37,835 bases of DNA from Parvibaculaceae bacterium (GCA_029209985.1 JARGNZ010000001.1:129982-167816), one strand, 5' to 3'. Counted from the stretch's first letter, positions 1-7,666 are shown. Made by a program: numbers and translations. The notes: a model not told the origin generated them from the sequence alone.

Positions 1-62
1 TGTGGATGAATTGGTGTCCATGCCCTTTCTTTAGGTCTGATATTTTGACGTGATGCAAACAT
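1..62 (-). CDS. Partial gene of unknown function, N-terminus only, leaving the left edge
   Basis: An ATG at 62-60 on the minus strand opens a frame that stays open to the window edge and encodes MFASRQNIRPKERAWTPIHP. A GGAG Shine-Dalgarno lies at 72-69, six bases before the ATG, and a consensus sigma-54 promoter lies at 122-107, giving a leader of about 34 nt. Promoter, ribosome site and start are therefore in register, which is the main reason to call a gene from only 20 codons. The residues do not match the N-termini I know for flagellin, FlgE, FliK, FlaF or FlbT. The promoter class and the flagellar neighbours suggest a late flagellar or motility gene (inference). No function is assigned. 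Confidence 0.55.
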   Translation of the reverse strand, partial: MFASRQNIRPKERAWTPIHP

Positions 63-106
63 TATCGTCTCCTTGCCGAATATCGGCGTCCTAGTGCTTC
101 TATATT

Positions 107-122
107 AGCAAGGAGCGTGCCA
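107..122 (-). promoter_or_regulatory. Sigma-54 (RpoN) promoter, consensus match
   Basis: On the minus strand the site reads TGGCACG-CTCC-TTGCT, with no mismatch to the TGGCACG-N4-TTGCW consensus, and the GG and GC are separated by the required 10 bases. The expected transcription start is near 96, about 34 nt before the ATG of the partial gene. It is the strongest of three sigma-54 sites in the window. A candidate enhancer element lies upstream at 177-190. Confidence 0.85.
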
Positions 123-176
123 TTATTTTTATCTAGTAAAAACAATGGGTTAGATTATTTTTATTTGGGCGAGGCA

Positions 177-190
177 GGCAAAAAGTGCAG
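177..190. promoter_or_regulatory. Candidate FlbD-type enhancer element (degenerate)
   Basis: The plus strand reads GGCAA-AAAG-TGC, matching the core GGCAA-N4-TGC shared with the elements at 6962-6979 and 11984-12001. It lies about 80-95 bp upstream of the start predicted from the sigma-54 promoter at 107-122, a normal distance for an enhancer-binding protein. The outer bases are poorer than in the other two copies. The same bases also form part of a terminator-like hairpin, so the two readings compete. Confidence 0.4.
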
Positions 191-211
191 GGGTGGTGGA
201 AATTACCCTGC
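180..211 (-). terminator. Possible intrinsic terminator of the TPR/glycosyltransferase genes
   Basis: On the minus strand GCAGGG (211-206) can pair with CCCTGC (192-187), followed after one A and one C by five T's at 184-180. It lies about 50 bp past the stop of the second TPR protein. The stem is short and the loop is 13 bases, so this is a moderate call. Confidence 0.4.
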
Positions 212-262
212 CCAAAGGGCGCCGTTATCTGGTTGTGGATAAGCAAGCAACGGTTCTTGGCG

Positions 263-2056
263 TTAGAAATAGTCTTTAGCGGCCTGCATAATTTTATTTA
301 CAGTTTCGCTCATGGGCGTCTGTGCATCGCGTGTTTCGTAGTGCATGGACGTAAACCACGGCATTTGGCCTGTGCCCAGGCACATGGGGTCACTTGCGGG
401 ACCATAGGTGAACGTAGGTTTGCCCAGCGCGCCGGCCATCACGGCGACGGCGGTTCGGGGCGAAATCACAATATCTACAGCGGCCGTGAGCGCGGCAATG
501 GCTTCCATGTCATCTTTCAGGTCGATACCGTCGGGTTCATGTAGAGGCGTTTTCAATGCAGTGGTGAGGGTCTCTCGTTCCTGTTGTGTGACGCCGTATT
601 GTAAATTCACCAAGCTGACGGTGGGCTGCTCGAATAGAGCTTGCCAATCTAGGAGGCTTCCGTAGTGATGCTGGCGGTGGCTTGCCATGTTGCCGCTGCG
701 CCATGCAAATCCAACACGGCATGAGCCTGGGAGGGAGCTTACAAATGCTTTCATCGCGCTTAAAGGCTCTAAAGTCGGGATTAAATAAGCTGTTTTGTTC
801 TCAAAGCTTGCGAGTGTGGGGCGTAGCAGCCGTGGTAGAGAGCCAATAGGCAGTTGCAATGCGACTTGTTCTTCATCTTCTGTCGTGTGTTTTGAGCTTA
901 CGTGGGCCTGTGGGAAGGTGTGTCTAAATAGTGGTATGAGCCTTGGTTCTGTTTTGATGTAAACCGTGCTGCCTTGTTCTTGAGCGGTTGTCATCACTTC
1001 AGGAATGCAGGTGGCAAACCTTAGAGTGTCGCCAATCCCTTGTTCGGTCCAGATAAGTAGGTTGCGCCCGGCAAGAGGGTCTCCCTTCCATCTTGGAATA
1101 GAACTGGAAGCATAGGCGTCTTCCATCTCTGTGCCTAAGAACCGTGCTTCGTAATGATGCCAACCCTTTTTAAGGTCTCCGGTCGCGAGCAATGACAGAG
1201 CTAAGTTGGCTTCGATTGATTTATCCCCACGCGAAAGTGTGAGGGCTGTTTCTAGCTCTTCGATTGCCTCTGTCTGCTTGTTTTGGTCTGCGAGAAGTAA
1301 GCCAATTTGAGCATGAATGTTGGCATCTTTGGGGGCCAGCTCAAGGGCACTTTGGTAATGGGTGGTTGCTTGGGAAATTTGCGCGAGATTGCGGCAGGCA
1401 TTTCCGGCATTGAGATGGGCACTAAAAGAGGGAGAGATTTTAAGCGCGTGCTCTGCACATTCCAGCGCCTCGACAGGCCGGTCTAATTTTAGGAAGGTGG
1501 CGGCCTTATTGGTCCATGCGTCGTACATGCCGGGGGAGAGGGCTAACGCCGCCTCATATGACAGCAAAGCGTCGTCGAGGAGGCCCTCATCCTTAAAGGC
1601 ATTGGCTAGGTTGAAATGAGCCTGTGCAAAATCTGGTTTTAGGTCGATAAGCTTTTCGAGGGTCACAATGGCTTCGCTGTTTTCTCCAGCTTCACGTAAT
1701 ACGACGCTTAAAGACAGCATGGCGGAGGTGTTATCTGGTTGGAGGGCGAGCACATTATTGTAGCCTTCGATTGCCGCTTGCTTTTGTCCCATGCGAGCCA
1801 GTGCATTGGCGCGTAGTAAACAGGTGGACGGCATGTCAGGTTTTTGCTTTAAGGCTCGCTCTGCTAATTGAAGGGCTTGGCTTGTTTTGCCCAACATTAA
1901 ACTTGCTTCAGCCATCAGGTTGAGGGCGAGCAGGTTTTGTGGGTCTTGTTTGAGCACCTTTTGATAAATCTTGGCGGCTTTTAAGTAATCACCTTGGCGG
2001 TGTAGCGCCATTGCAGTGTCAATAGAGCTTTTTAAGAGGGCGGCTTTATTGCTCAT
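263..2056 (-). CDS. TPR protein with C-terminal glycosyltransferase-like domain (FlmG-like candidate)
   Basis: About 597 residues. The N-terminal half is a run of tetratricopeptide repeats, with recurring patterns such as A..LL..Y..AL.L.P in 34-residue steps. The C-terminal 250 or so residues carry a GT-B/GT9-like region with the motif WTEQGIGDTLRFA, then VGFAWRSG, VNLQY and DLKDDMEAIAALTAAVDIVIS. The same motifs, in the same order, occur in the upstream neighbour, so the two are paralogues. In Caulobacter, FlmG pairs a flagellin-binding TPR domain with a glycosyltransferase domain; transfer of sugar to flagellin is my inference from that architecture and the flagellar context. The start is set at MSNKAALL: AGGA lies nine bases upstream, whereas the longer frame to 2098 begins at a codon without a ribosome site. 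An ATG at 2062 is also possible. Confidence 0.8.
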   Translation of the reverse strand: MSNKAALLKSSIDTAMALHRQGDYLKAAKIYQKVLKQDPQNLLALNLMAEASLMLGKTSQALQLAERALKQKPDMPSTCLLRANALARMGQKQAAIEGYNNVLALQPDNTSAMLSLSVVLREAGENSEAIVTLEKLIDLKPDFAQAHFNLANAFKDEGLLDDALLSYEAALALSPGMYDAWTNKAATFLKLDRPVEALECAEHALKISPSFSAHLNAGNACRNLAQISQATTHYQSALELAPKDANIHAQIGLLLADQNKQTEAIEELETALTLSRGDKSIEANLALSLLATGDLKKGWHHYEARFLGTEMEDAYASSSIPRWKGDPLAGRNLLIWTEQGIGDTLRFATCIPEVMTTAQEQGSTVYIKTEPRLIPLFRHTFPQAHVSSKHTTEDEEQVALQLPIGSLPRLLRPTLASFENKTAYLIPTLEPLSAMKAFVSSLPGSCRVGFAWRSGNMASHRQHHYGSLLDWQALFEQPTVSLVNLQYGVTQQERETLTTALKTPLHEPDGIDLKDDMEAIAALTAAVDIVISPRTAVAVMAGALGKPTFTYGPASDPMCLGTGQMPWFTSMHYETRDAQTPMSETVNKIMQAAKDYF

Positions 2057-2103
2057 GGTCATTATTCCTACAGCAGGGGCGCGGTGGCGGATCGCCAAAT
2101 GGA

Positions 2104-4164
2104 TTATGCCGTGAAGGCTTTGAACTCGACTTGAAAATCTGCCGTCATCGTTTTTACCATTTGCTCGCGTTGGGTTACGCCGGGCTGAATTGGATAGAAC
2201 TTAGAATTTGGCGCCCATGGTACATGGGGCTGTCCCAATTGAACTGGATGCCTGCCTTGTCCATAAAAGAATGTTCGTATGCCTTGAGAGTTTGCAATTT
2301 CAGCGACGGACGAGCCGGAGCTGACAACAAATTTCATGAGAGAGGTGAGGGCAAACACACCCTCCATGTCGTCCTTCATATCCATCCCCGGCATTTGGTG
2401 CACGGTGAGGCCATACTTGTCTTGTATCGCAGCCAGTTCCTCATCAACATCAGTGTATTGAAGATTGATCCAAATGGAATTTTTGGTGCGCATCAGATCG
2501 ATCCAATCTGTCGGATCGGTGAAATAATTAGACCTTCCATCGTCCACTTTTCCTGACCGCCAAGAAAGGCCACACGGGATGCCGGGGCCTAAACTTTCTA
2601 ACCACTGCCGGCACTCTTCGATGCGTTTTGGGTCTGGTATCAGGTACGCATTTTGCGCAGGGAACATATTAAGAGAGCGACGGAAATAACTGGCGGCTAA
2701 ACCAGCTGGTGCCGTTACGTCGAAATCGACTTCTTTCATGTTGCCACGGCCTGTTGAGGTTCTGGTTTCTGGGCGGACCAATGCCTTTGGAAAGGAGCGT
2801 TGATAGAGCGAGACTAGGCGTGGATCTGTTTCAATGATGAGCTTCTTCACCCGGTCGCTCAATTCGTTGTAGATCGAGGCGAACCGCATATCGTCGCCAA
2901 TCCCTTGCTCGCGCCAGACCATAAAGGTTTTGTCGGAAACATCTTCGCCTTCCCAGATCAGACCAGGAAAAGGGCGGTAGGGCAGGCGCTGACCGCTTGC
3001 AAAGCCAAACCCAAAGAGGTCCCAGCCTTGTTCAACATATCCAGCCGCAAGGCAATTGAGCGCTAAATTCCATAAGGCACCGTCGGCGTTTGGTTTGATT
3101 TCCAACGCACGTTGACAGGCCTTCATGCCTTGTTCCGGCATACAGAGCGAGTGATAGGTAGAGGCCAAGTTGACCAATGCCTTTGTATCTGTCGGGTCTA
3201 ATTGAAGCGCCTTTTGGAGAACAAGCAGCGCTTCTTTATGCTGACCCACTTTGTTCAGGGCAAACCCGATTGAAATGTAAGGTGCCGCATAGTTTGGGTC
3301 CATCTCAATGGCCGTTTGTGCATAATCAACAGCTTCTTGATAGGCCCCGCGCTTGCCAGCGTTTGAACTCATGGAGACGTAAAGCATGGTCATGTCGGGA
3401 AATAATTTGAGCGCCTTCGTCAGGACTTCTTTGCCTTCTTCCAATCTATTTTGATTATTTAGCAGGGTCGCTAAGTTATTGAAGGAGGCTGCTAGTGTAT
3501 TATCGAGTGCTATCGCGCGCTGGTAATAGATGATCGCTTCATCGAACAGTTCCACTTTGCGGCAAATCTCAGCGAGAAGTTGCAAGGTTTTGCCTTCTAA
3601 GGTCACTGCATTTTCTAATTCGGCGAGAGCAGATTTGACGTCTTCAACGCGCTCCATATCTGCCAAACAGGAAATCTTTAATTGGTGGGCTAATACGTTG
3701 TCTGGCTCCAAGGACAATATGCGCCCGGTGATTTCTAAGGTTTCGTCATAGAGCGCGTCGGACAATCTATTTGAGGCTCGTTGGACCAAAGCTCTCACAA
3801 AATTTGGATCTATATCGAGGGCACGATCTGTGTATTCCATGCCTTTAGTCGTATTGCCCATCCGATTGTGATTGATGGCTAGATTAAATTGGCTGGCCGC
3901 ATCATCTGGTGCCAACGCGGCTGCTTTTTCAAAGTAGGGGAGGGCTTCAAGCGACTTACCGGCTTGCAGTAAAATACTGCCGATACGGGTGATAGCGGGA
4001 ATGTCATTGGGATGATGATCTAAAAACCGTTTGTAGCGCGCAAGGGCTTGTTCCTTGTGGCCTGCAAAGAATAGTTTTTCAGCTTGCTGCCAAATACGCT
4101 CACCTGTGGTGGATTTGCTGGCTAATTCTGAATTCGCTGCCCCTTTGGGCGCCTGATTGGACAT
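2104..4164 (-). CDS. TPR protein with C-terminal glycosyltransferase-like domain (FlmG-like candidate)
   Basis: About 686 residues. There are roughly ten TPR units over residues 20-400, for example AYQEAVDYAQTAIEMDPN. A C-terminal glycosyltransferase-like region follows, marked by VWREQGIGDDMRFAS, CGLSWRSG, INLQYTDVDEEL and DMKDDMEGVFALTSLMKFVVSS. It is the longer paralogue of the gene directly downstream, which starts about 50 bp later, so the pair is likely one transcript. No signal peptide or membrane helix is visible, so it should be cytoplasmic, where flagellin would be modified before export (inference). The chosen start is MSNQAPKG, with GGAG seven bases upstream. An ATG at 4200 (MLIELDKK) with a weaker GGGA site is the alternative. 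Confidence 0.8.
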   Translation of the reverse strand: MSNQAPKGAANSELASKSTTGERIWQQAEKLFFAGHKEQALARYKRFLDHHPNDIPAITRIGSILLQAGKSLEALPYFEKAAALAPDDAASQFNLAINHNRMGNTTKGMEYTDRALDIDPNFVRALVQRASNRLSDALYDETLEITGRILSLEPDNVLAHQLKISCLADMERVEDVKSALAELENAVTLEGKTLQLLAEICRKVELFDEAIIYYQRAIALDNTLAASFNNLATLLNNQNRLEEGKEVLTKALKLFPDMTMLYVSMSSNAGKRGAYQEAVDYAQTAIEMDPNYAAPYISIGFALNKVGQHKEALLVLQKALQLDPTDTKALVNLASTYHSLCMPEQGMKACQRALEIKPNADGALWNLALNCLAAGYVEQGWDLFGFGFASGQRLPYRPFPGLIWEGEDVSDKTFMVWREQGIGDDMRFASIYNELSDRVKKLIIETDPRLVSLYQRSFPKALVRPETRTSTGRGNMKEVDFDVTAPAGLAASYFRRSLNMFPAQNAYLIPDPKRIEECRQWLESLGPGIPCGLSWRSGKVDDGRSNYFTDPTDWIDLMRTKNSIWINLQYTDVDEELAAIQDKYGLTVHQMPGMDMKDDMEGVFALTSLMKFVVSSGSSVAEIANSQGIRTFFYGQGRHPVQLGQPHVPWAPNSKFYPIQPGVTQREQMVKTMTADFQVEFKAFTA

Positions 4165-4233
4165 AGACCCGCTCCACTTCTTATCCAGCTCTATGAGCAT
4201 GGATTTCCCAACCTTAGGAATCCCAGATTAAGG

Positions 4234-4248
4234 TTAGTGAGTGGTTAA
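4234..4248. promoter_or_regulatory. Imperfect CtrA-like box upstream of the TPR/glycosyltransferase genes
   Basis: The plus strand reads TTAG-TGAGTGG-TTAA, one mismatch from TTAA-N7-TTAA with the correct 7-base spacing. It sits 35-70 bp before the two candidate starts of the downstream TPR gene and beyond the stop of flaG, where a promoter could lie. With one mismatch, chance occurrence is plausible. Confidence 0.3.
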
Positions 4249-4280
4249 TTTATACTATCTCCTGCACGGAAGAGTGGCCC

Positions 4281-4631
4281 TTACACTTCTTGATCTGTGA
4301 AAACACCGACGGTTTGGCGAAAGTGGGCCACTAAAGTCAGCATCTCCTCAGATGGGAACTGATTGACGACCTCGCCACTGGTGCGATCGACGGATTGAAA
4401 GACAACCCGTTTGGTGTCGTCGTCAAATTCCACATTCATATATTCATTGTCTTTTAGAAGATCTTGAACAAAGTCGCTTTTGCTTTGTTGTGCCTGAAAG
4501 GATTGCTCTTTTTCAGGTGCCCCCTGCGCTGGCTGTGTGGCTGCAGACGGTGTCGTCTGCGTTTGGGCCTGTGGAGGTGCGGCGTTATTTTGCTTTGGGA
4601 TATCTACGGATGCTACGGATTTCGTTTCCAT
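4281..4631 (-). CDS. flaG: FlaG-like flagellar protein
   Basis: 116 residues. The first half is low-complexity and rich in Gln, Ala and Pro. The second half (about 60-114) matches the FlaG fold signature: NEYMNVEFDDDTKRVVFQSVDRTSGEVVNQFPSEEMLTL, the usual beta-strand pair followed by P-S-E-E. FlaG proteins influence filament length or flagellin behaviour in several bacteria, but the mechanism is not settled. It lies 116 bp or more upstream of the two TPR/glycosyltransferase genes on the same strand, in keeping with a filament-related set. No strong ribosome site is visible before the ATG. The family call is fairly safe; the exact role is not. Confidence 0.78.
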   Translation of the reverse strand: METKSVASVDIPKQNNAAPPQAQTQTTPSAATQPAQGAPEKEQSFQAQQSKSDFVQDLLKDNEYMNVEFDDDTKRVVFQSVDRTSGEVVNQFPSEEMLTLVAHFRQTVGVFTDQEV

Positions 4632-4743
4632 TTCGTACCGGCCTTACTTTTCCCCCCATGGGTTGCTGTAATTCCCCGATTCGATTTTAGTCTTTCGTGT
4701 AGAGGCTACTAAAGCCTTAAAAGAAACATAACAGTTGATAGCA

Positions 4744-4783
4744 AAACGCCGTTTAAGAAGGTAAGCCCTCTCAAACAGCGTTT
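4744..4783 (-). terminator. Terminator of the flgI-flgJ-flgN-like operon
   Basis: An 18-base stem closes a 4-base loop. Read as minus-strand RNA, 15 pairs are Watson-Crick and the other three are G-U wobbles; read as plus-strand RNA those three become A-C mismatches. The hairpin therefore fits minus-strand transcription, ending the operon whose last stop is at 4811. It is followed by a short T-rich stretch (GTTTTGC) rather than a long T run, so the terminator may be only partly efficient and could let transcription continue into flaG. Confidence 0.6.
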
Positions 4784-4810
4784 AGCGTTAAGAATGAATT
4801 AAACCGATTG

Positions 4811-5290
4811 TTAAATTTTTGAATCAAGCGCAATCGCATTTGAACCGACCTGACGTGAGGGGGTCATTGCGGCGTTGCGTCCATATCCCGTTACAGGGGC
4901 TGAGCGTTTGCCGGAAATTTTTGCGACTGACTTGATAAGTCCTTCTGATACGGACCGTGCGGCGGCGAGCAATCTGCGGTTCTCTTCTAGCCGAGTGCTG
5001 AGAGCGCCAATGGTTGACTTCAGCTTTTTGACTTCTTCCGCCGGAACCCGGTCGACGAGGAGTGGGTTCATTTTGATGACGTTTAGATCAGCCGCATACT
5101 CATTTGAGAGTTTTATTTTGTTGTCGTGGAGCTTTGCAGCGTCCCGAATTTTACGCTCTTTGAGGGCTGTGCTCTCTTCATCGATGAGGGCGGTGAGGCT
5201 TTGTGTCACTTCGATTAAGCGAGCAACACGGGCGCCGGGTGTGATAGTTTCTTCTTTAGAAGCTGAAGGGCGAGCTTGATGTAGTGACAT
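4811..5290 (-). CDS. FlgN-like (FlbY-type) flagellar secretion chaperone, putative
   Basis: 159 residues, mostly alpha-helical. Residues 22-120 have the FlgN pattern of an initial helix with L..LI..E..AL (LTALIDEESTALKERKI), then a K..L...Y helix, then a long amphipathic helix ending RLEENRRLLAAARSVSEGLIKSV. FlgN-family proteins escort the hook-junction proteins FlgK and FlgL to the export gate. The gene is third in the flgI-flgJ operon, starting 11 bp after flgJ with AGGA nine bases before the ATG. The tail after residue 130 is basic and probably disordered. FlgN proteins diverge strongly, so the call rests on size, helical pattern and position; a FlbY-type protein, as named in Caulobacter, is an equivalent description. 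Confidence 0.6.
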   Translation of the reverse strand: MSLHQARPSASKEETITPGARVARLIEVTQSLTALIDEESTALKERKIRDAAKLHDNKIKLSNEYAADLNVIKMNPLLVDRVPAEEVKKLKSTIGALSTRLEENRRLLAAARSVSEGLIKSVAKISGKRSAPVTGYGRNAAMTPSRQVGSNAIALDSKI

Positions 5291-5301
5291 TGAACAGGTT
5301 C

Positions 5302-5631
5302 CTATGAGTTAGCTTCTTGCATTTCTAGTATTTGGCGGTAGATCGTGTCTGTGAGACCAAGGCCCCCGGACTTCACCATCTCGCCGCTATATTCTTCAAC
5401 CAGCATGGAGCGGAACATTTCTTCGCCGTGTCCGCCGCCAAAGTAGCCATCAGTTTCAACACCCGCGAACATGCTTTGATTAAGAATTGACAGCACTTGG
5501 GCTTCAAAGTCGGTTGCCGCTTGAAAGGCTGCATCTTTATCCATGTTAGCTGTGTTGGTGAGGGGGCTTTTCACCGATTGAGCTGTTTGTTGCGCCAAGT
5601 TTACATTGGCCATAAGAGCGTCAATTTGCAT
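5302..5631 (-). CDS. flgJ: FlgJ-type rod-binding protein (no muramidase domain)
   Basis: 109 residues, covering only the rod-binding domain of FlgJ: AATDFEAQVLSILNQSMFAG at about 40-59, then HGEEMFRSMLVEEYSGEMVKSGGLGL and IYRQIL. The C-terminal glucosaminidase domain of the enterobacterial protein is missing, as is usual in alphaproteobacteria, where a separate lytic enzyme opens the peptidoglycan. The protein acts in the periplasm as the cap or scaffold for rod assembly. Its ATG overlaps the flgI stop as TAATG (one shared base), so the two are translationally coupled. Confidence 0.88.
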   Translation of the reverse strand: MQIDALMANVNLAQQTAQSVKSPLTNTANMDKDAAFQAATDFEAQVLSILNQSMFAGVETDGYFGGGHGEEMFRSMLVEEYSGEMVKSGGLGLTDTIYRQILEMQEANS

Positions 5632-6776
5632 TACATCACCTCGATTTCAGCTTGCAATGCGCCTGCTGCTTTGATGGTTTGAAGGATGGTAATCATGTCG
5701 CGTGGCCCGACACCTAGAGCGTTTAGACCGTTCACAAGGTCGCGTAGGCTGACGCTCTTATTGAGCAGTGCGAGCTTATTCTCAGCCTCATCATCCACTT
5801 CCACATTGGTGCGAGGCACAATTGCGGTTTGCCCGTTTTCTGCAAAGGGTGCGGGCTGGCTGACTTGCGGTGTTTCGGTGACGCGGACGGTGAGGTTGCC
5901 TTGTGCGATGGCAATTGTGCTGACGCGGACATCTTGCCCGATGACAATGACACCGGAGTTTTCATCAATAATAACACGCGCTGGCATATCTGGTTCAACA
6001 CGTAGCTGCTCAATCTCGGTGAGAAGGCCGACGATGTTGCCGGTATAAGTGCGCGGAACGGACAAGGCGATGGTTGTGGTGTTTTCAGCAAGGGCTGCAT
6101 CGGAGCCTAAGAAGGCATTGATTGCTGAGGCGACACGTGTTGCGGTGGTTAGGTCTGGGTTGCGTAGTGATAAGCGAAGACTAGAACGATCTGCCAAGTC
6201 GAATTCAATTTCGCGCTCTACGATGGCGCCATTTGCGATGCGGGCGGCCGTTGGCACGCCGCGCGTAATAGAAGCCGCATCCCCGCCAGCGGTAAACCCG
6301 CCAACCGCCAAAGAGCCTTGGGCAACGGAATAAACTTCCCCGTCAGCACCCATCAACGGTGTGACGAGCAAGGTGCCGCCTTGCAGGCTACTTGAATCGC
6401 CAAGGGCGCTGATGTTGACATCCATCCGGCTGCCTTGCGCTGCAAAGGGGGGTAAGTTTGCTGTGACCATGACGGCTGCGACATTGGCTGTTTTCAAATT
6501 TGAGTCACGGGTGTTGACGCCAAGGCGTTCTAACATTGCGGTCAAACTTTGAAGTGTGAAGGGGGCATTGTTCAGTGTGTCGCCGGTGCCATTCAGGCCC
6601 ACAACGAGGCCATAGCCAACCAGTAAGTTTTCTCGGATGCCTTCAACGTCGGCAATGTCTTTAATGCGTGACGTTGCCTGTGCGGGTGCGGCTAGCATGA
6701 GCATTGCTGCGGCGATGCAAAGTGTGCGCGCCATCGAAGCTGTTATGTTCAAAAAATGTAAAATCGTTTTTCTCAC
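5631..6776 (-). CDS. flgI: Flagellar P-ring protein FlgI
   Basis: 381 residues, full length for FlgI. A signal peptide ending APAQA precedes the mature start TSRIKDIADVEGIRENLLVGYGLVVGLNGTGD, the family hallmark. Other conserved blocks are NVAAVMVTANLPPFA, GSRMDVNISALGD, GGTLLVTPLMGADG, VIVIGQDVRVS and LVNGLNALGVGPRDMITILQTIKAAGALQAE at the C-terminus. It forms the ring around the rod in the peptidoglycan layer after export by Sec. The start is GTG at 6776, with GGAG six bases upstream. It heads the flgI-flgJ-flgN-like operon, is divergent from fliX, and lies about 32 nt downstream of the predicted start of the sigma-54 promoter at 6819-6835. Confidence 0.96.
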   Translation of the reverse strand: MRKTILHFLNITASMARTLCIAAAMLMLAAPAQATSRIKDIADVEGIRENLLVGYGLVVGLNGTGDTLNNAPFTLQSLTAMLERLGVNTRDSNLKTANVAAVMVTANLPPFAAQGSRMDVNISALGDSSSLQGGTLLVTPLMGADGEVYSVAQGSLAVGGFTAGGDAASITRGVPTAARIANGAIVEREIEFDLADRSSLRLSLRNPDLTTATRVASAINAFLGSDAALAENTTTIALSVPRTYTGNIVGLLTEIEQLRVEPDMPARVIIDENSGVIVIGQDVRVSTIAIAQGNLTVRVTETPQVSQPAPFAENGQTAIVPRTNVEVDDEAENKLALLNKSVSLRDLVNGLNALGVGPRDMITILQTIKAAGALQAEIEVM

Positions 6777-6818
6777 TTTACTCTCCGGGGTAAACCCTTA
6801 CTGGGTTGGCTCTAACAA

Positions 6819-6835
6819 AGCGAAACTTGTGCCAA
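6819..6835 (-). promoter_or_regulatory. Sigma-54 promoter of the flgI operon
   Basis: On the minus strand the site reads TTGGCACA-AGTT-TCGCT, two mismatches from consensus, with GG-N10-GC spacing. The predicted start is near 6808, about 32 nt before the flgI GTG. In Caulobacter flgI belongs to the sigma-54/FlbD class, which agrees with this site. Confidence 0.7.
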
Positions 6836-6961
6836 GTGGGCTTTCTGAAAGTGGGGTGCGGTAAGTTGCTGAAAATAAAGGAAAAGTTTCTTGTCTGTCT
6901 GGTGCTGTTCACGATGTTTGGCTGTCGGCTAGGCAAGCAAAGGGCGGCGAAAAATGTCGAA

Positions 6962-6979
6962 GAGGCAAAACTTGCCGGG
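6962..6979 (-). promoter_or_regulatory. Candidate FlbD-type enhancer element of flgI
   Basis: On the minus strand the site reads CCCGGCAA-GTTT-TGCC-TC, an imperfect palindrome. It has the same CCCGGCAA-N4-TGCC layout as the element upstream of flgF (11984-12001). It lies about 155-170 bp upstream of the predicted flgI start, within normal range for an enhancer-binding activator. The link to FlbD is inference, supported by fliX next door. Confidence 0.55.
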
Positions 6980-7018
6980 CATGTTGCAAAAGTTTGGGGC
7001 TGGCAAATAGGTTTTCAT

Positions 7019-7033
7019 TTAACCGCTTATTAA
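7019..7033 (+). promoter_or_regulatory. CtrA box upstream of fliX
   Basis: TTAA-CCGCTTA-TTAA, a perfect TTAA-N7-TTAA. It lies 65-80 bp before the fliX ATG. In Caulobacter fliX is an early class II gene under CtrA, so the element is where the family model predicts. Confidence 0.7.
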
Positions 7034-7097
7034 GCCTGACGGTTCATGGTTAACCCGTAGCCAAGAACATGTCTTGGCAGCATTTGAGGCGAAGACT

Positions 7098-7520
7098 ATG
7101 AGAGTGAATTCAACGCACCAATCAACATCTGTTGCACGCAAAGGGCCAGTCCCTGGCGGTGCGAACGGTGGTGCTGTGTTTTCTCTTTCTGCACCTATGA
7201 GTGCGCCAGCCCCAGCTCAAACAAGACCGAGCGTGTCGATTACATCGCTTACCTCCTTGTTAGCAGTTCAAGGGGTAGATGTTGTTGAGGATGCAACCAC
7301 GGCACCCAAACGGGCTGTCGCACGGGCCGAAGAGATGTTAGATGCTCTGGATGGCCTCAAAGTGGCTTTGTTAGCGGGTGATTTACCCAAGGACCAGCTG
7401 CAAAAACTGGTTACTCTTGTTGAGTCGGAACGCGGTAATTTTGCTGATTCTGAGTTAAATGGGGTTCTCGACGAAATTGACCTGCGTGCGCAAGTAGAGC
7501 TGGCTAAGCTCGGTCAATAG
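7098..7520 (+). CDS. fliX: Flagellar assembly regulator FliX
   Basis: 140 residues from the ATG at 7098. The longer frame begins at TTG 7074, but GAGG sits eight bases before the ATG and FliX proteins start near this M-R-V. A disordered Gly/Ala/Pro-rich N-terminal third precedes the conserved helical part: RAVARAEEMLDALDGLKVALLAGDLPKDQLQKLVTLVESERGNFADSELNGVLDEIDLRAQVELAKL. FliX is specific to alphaproteobacteria. In Caulobacter it links completion of the early basal body to the activator FlbD and so to sigma-54 transcription of rod, ring and hook genes. Being divergent from flgI, one of the predicted sigma-54 targets, fits that role. Confidence 0.9.
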   Translation: MRVNSTHQSTSVARKGPVPGGANGGAVFSLSAPMSAPAPAQTRPSVSITSLTSLLAVQGVDVVEDATTAPKRAVARAEEMLDALDGLKVALLAGDLPKDQLQKLVTLVESERGNFADSELNGVLDEIDLRAQVELAKLGQ

Positions 7521-7593
7521 CTAATTCATTGAAAATTATAGACTTTTCCGTTGGTCATCAAAATTTATTGGACTAATGGTTGTACGGAAACTG

Positions 7594-7621
7594 TTGAGAA
7601 TTTATCTACAGACCCTATACT
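7594..7621 (+). promoter_or_regulatory. Sigma-70-type promoter of dksA
   Basis: TTGAGA, 16 bases, TATACT: five of six bases match in each hexamer. The predicted start is near 7628, about 40 nt before the chosen dksA ATG. It gives dksA a promoter separate from fliX, which ends at 7520. Confidence 0.6.
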
Positions 7622-7666
7622 CCTGCGCAAATTCGGGGGGGTTCAGTGGAGGAGATCTGTAGTCCT

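Larger units (their letters stand above)
6777..7097. other. Divergent control region between flgI and fliX
   Basis: About 320 bases without a convincing gene. Going from flgI towards fliX it holds a sigma-54 promoter for flgI (6819-6835), a candidate enhancer element (6962-6979), a perfect CtrA box (7019-7033), a further TTAACC half site near 7050 and a GAGG ribosome site for fliX. Small frames here carry no codon bias or family signature. A looser version of the enhancer element may lie at 6943-6957. Confidence 0.7.

Noticed and set aside
185-544. 119-codon frame on the plus strand
   Set aside because: It is antisense to the TPR/glycosyltransferase gene, whose reading is supported by repeats and conserved motifs.
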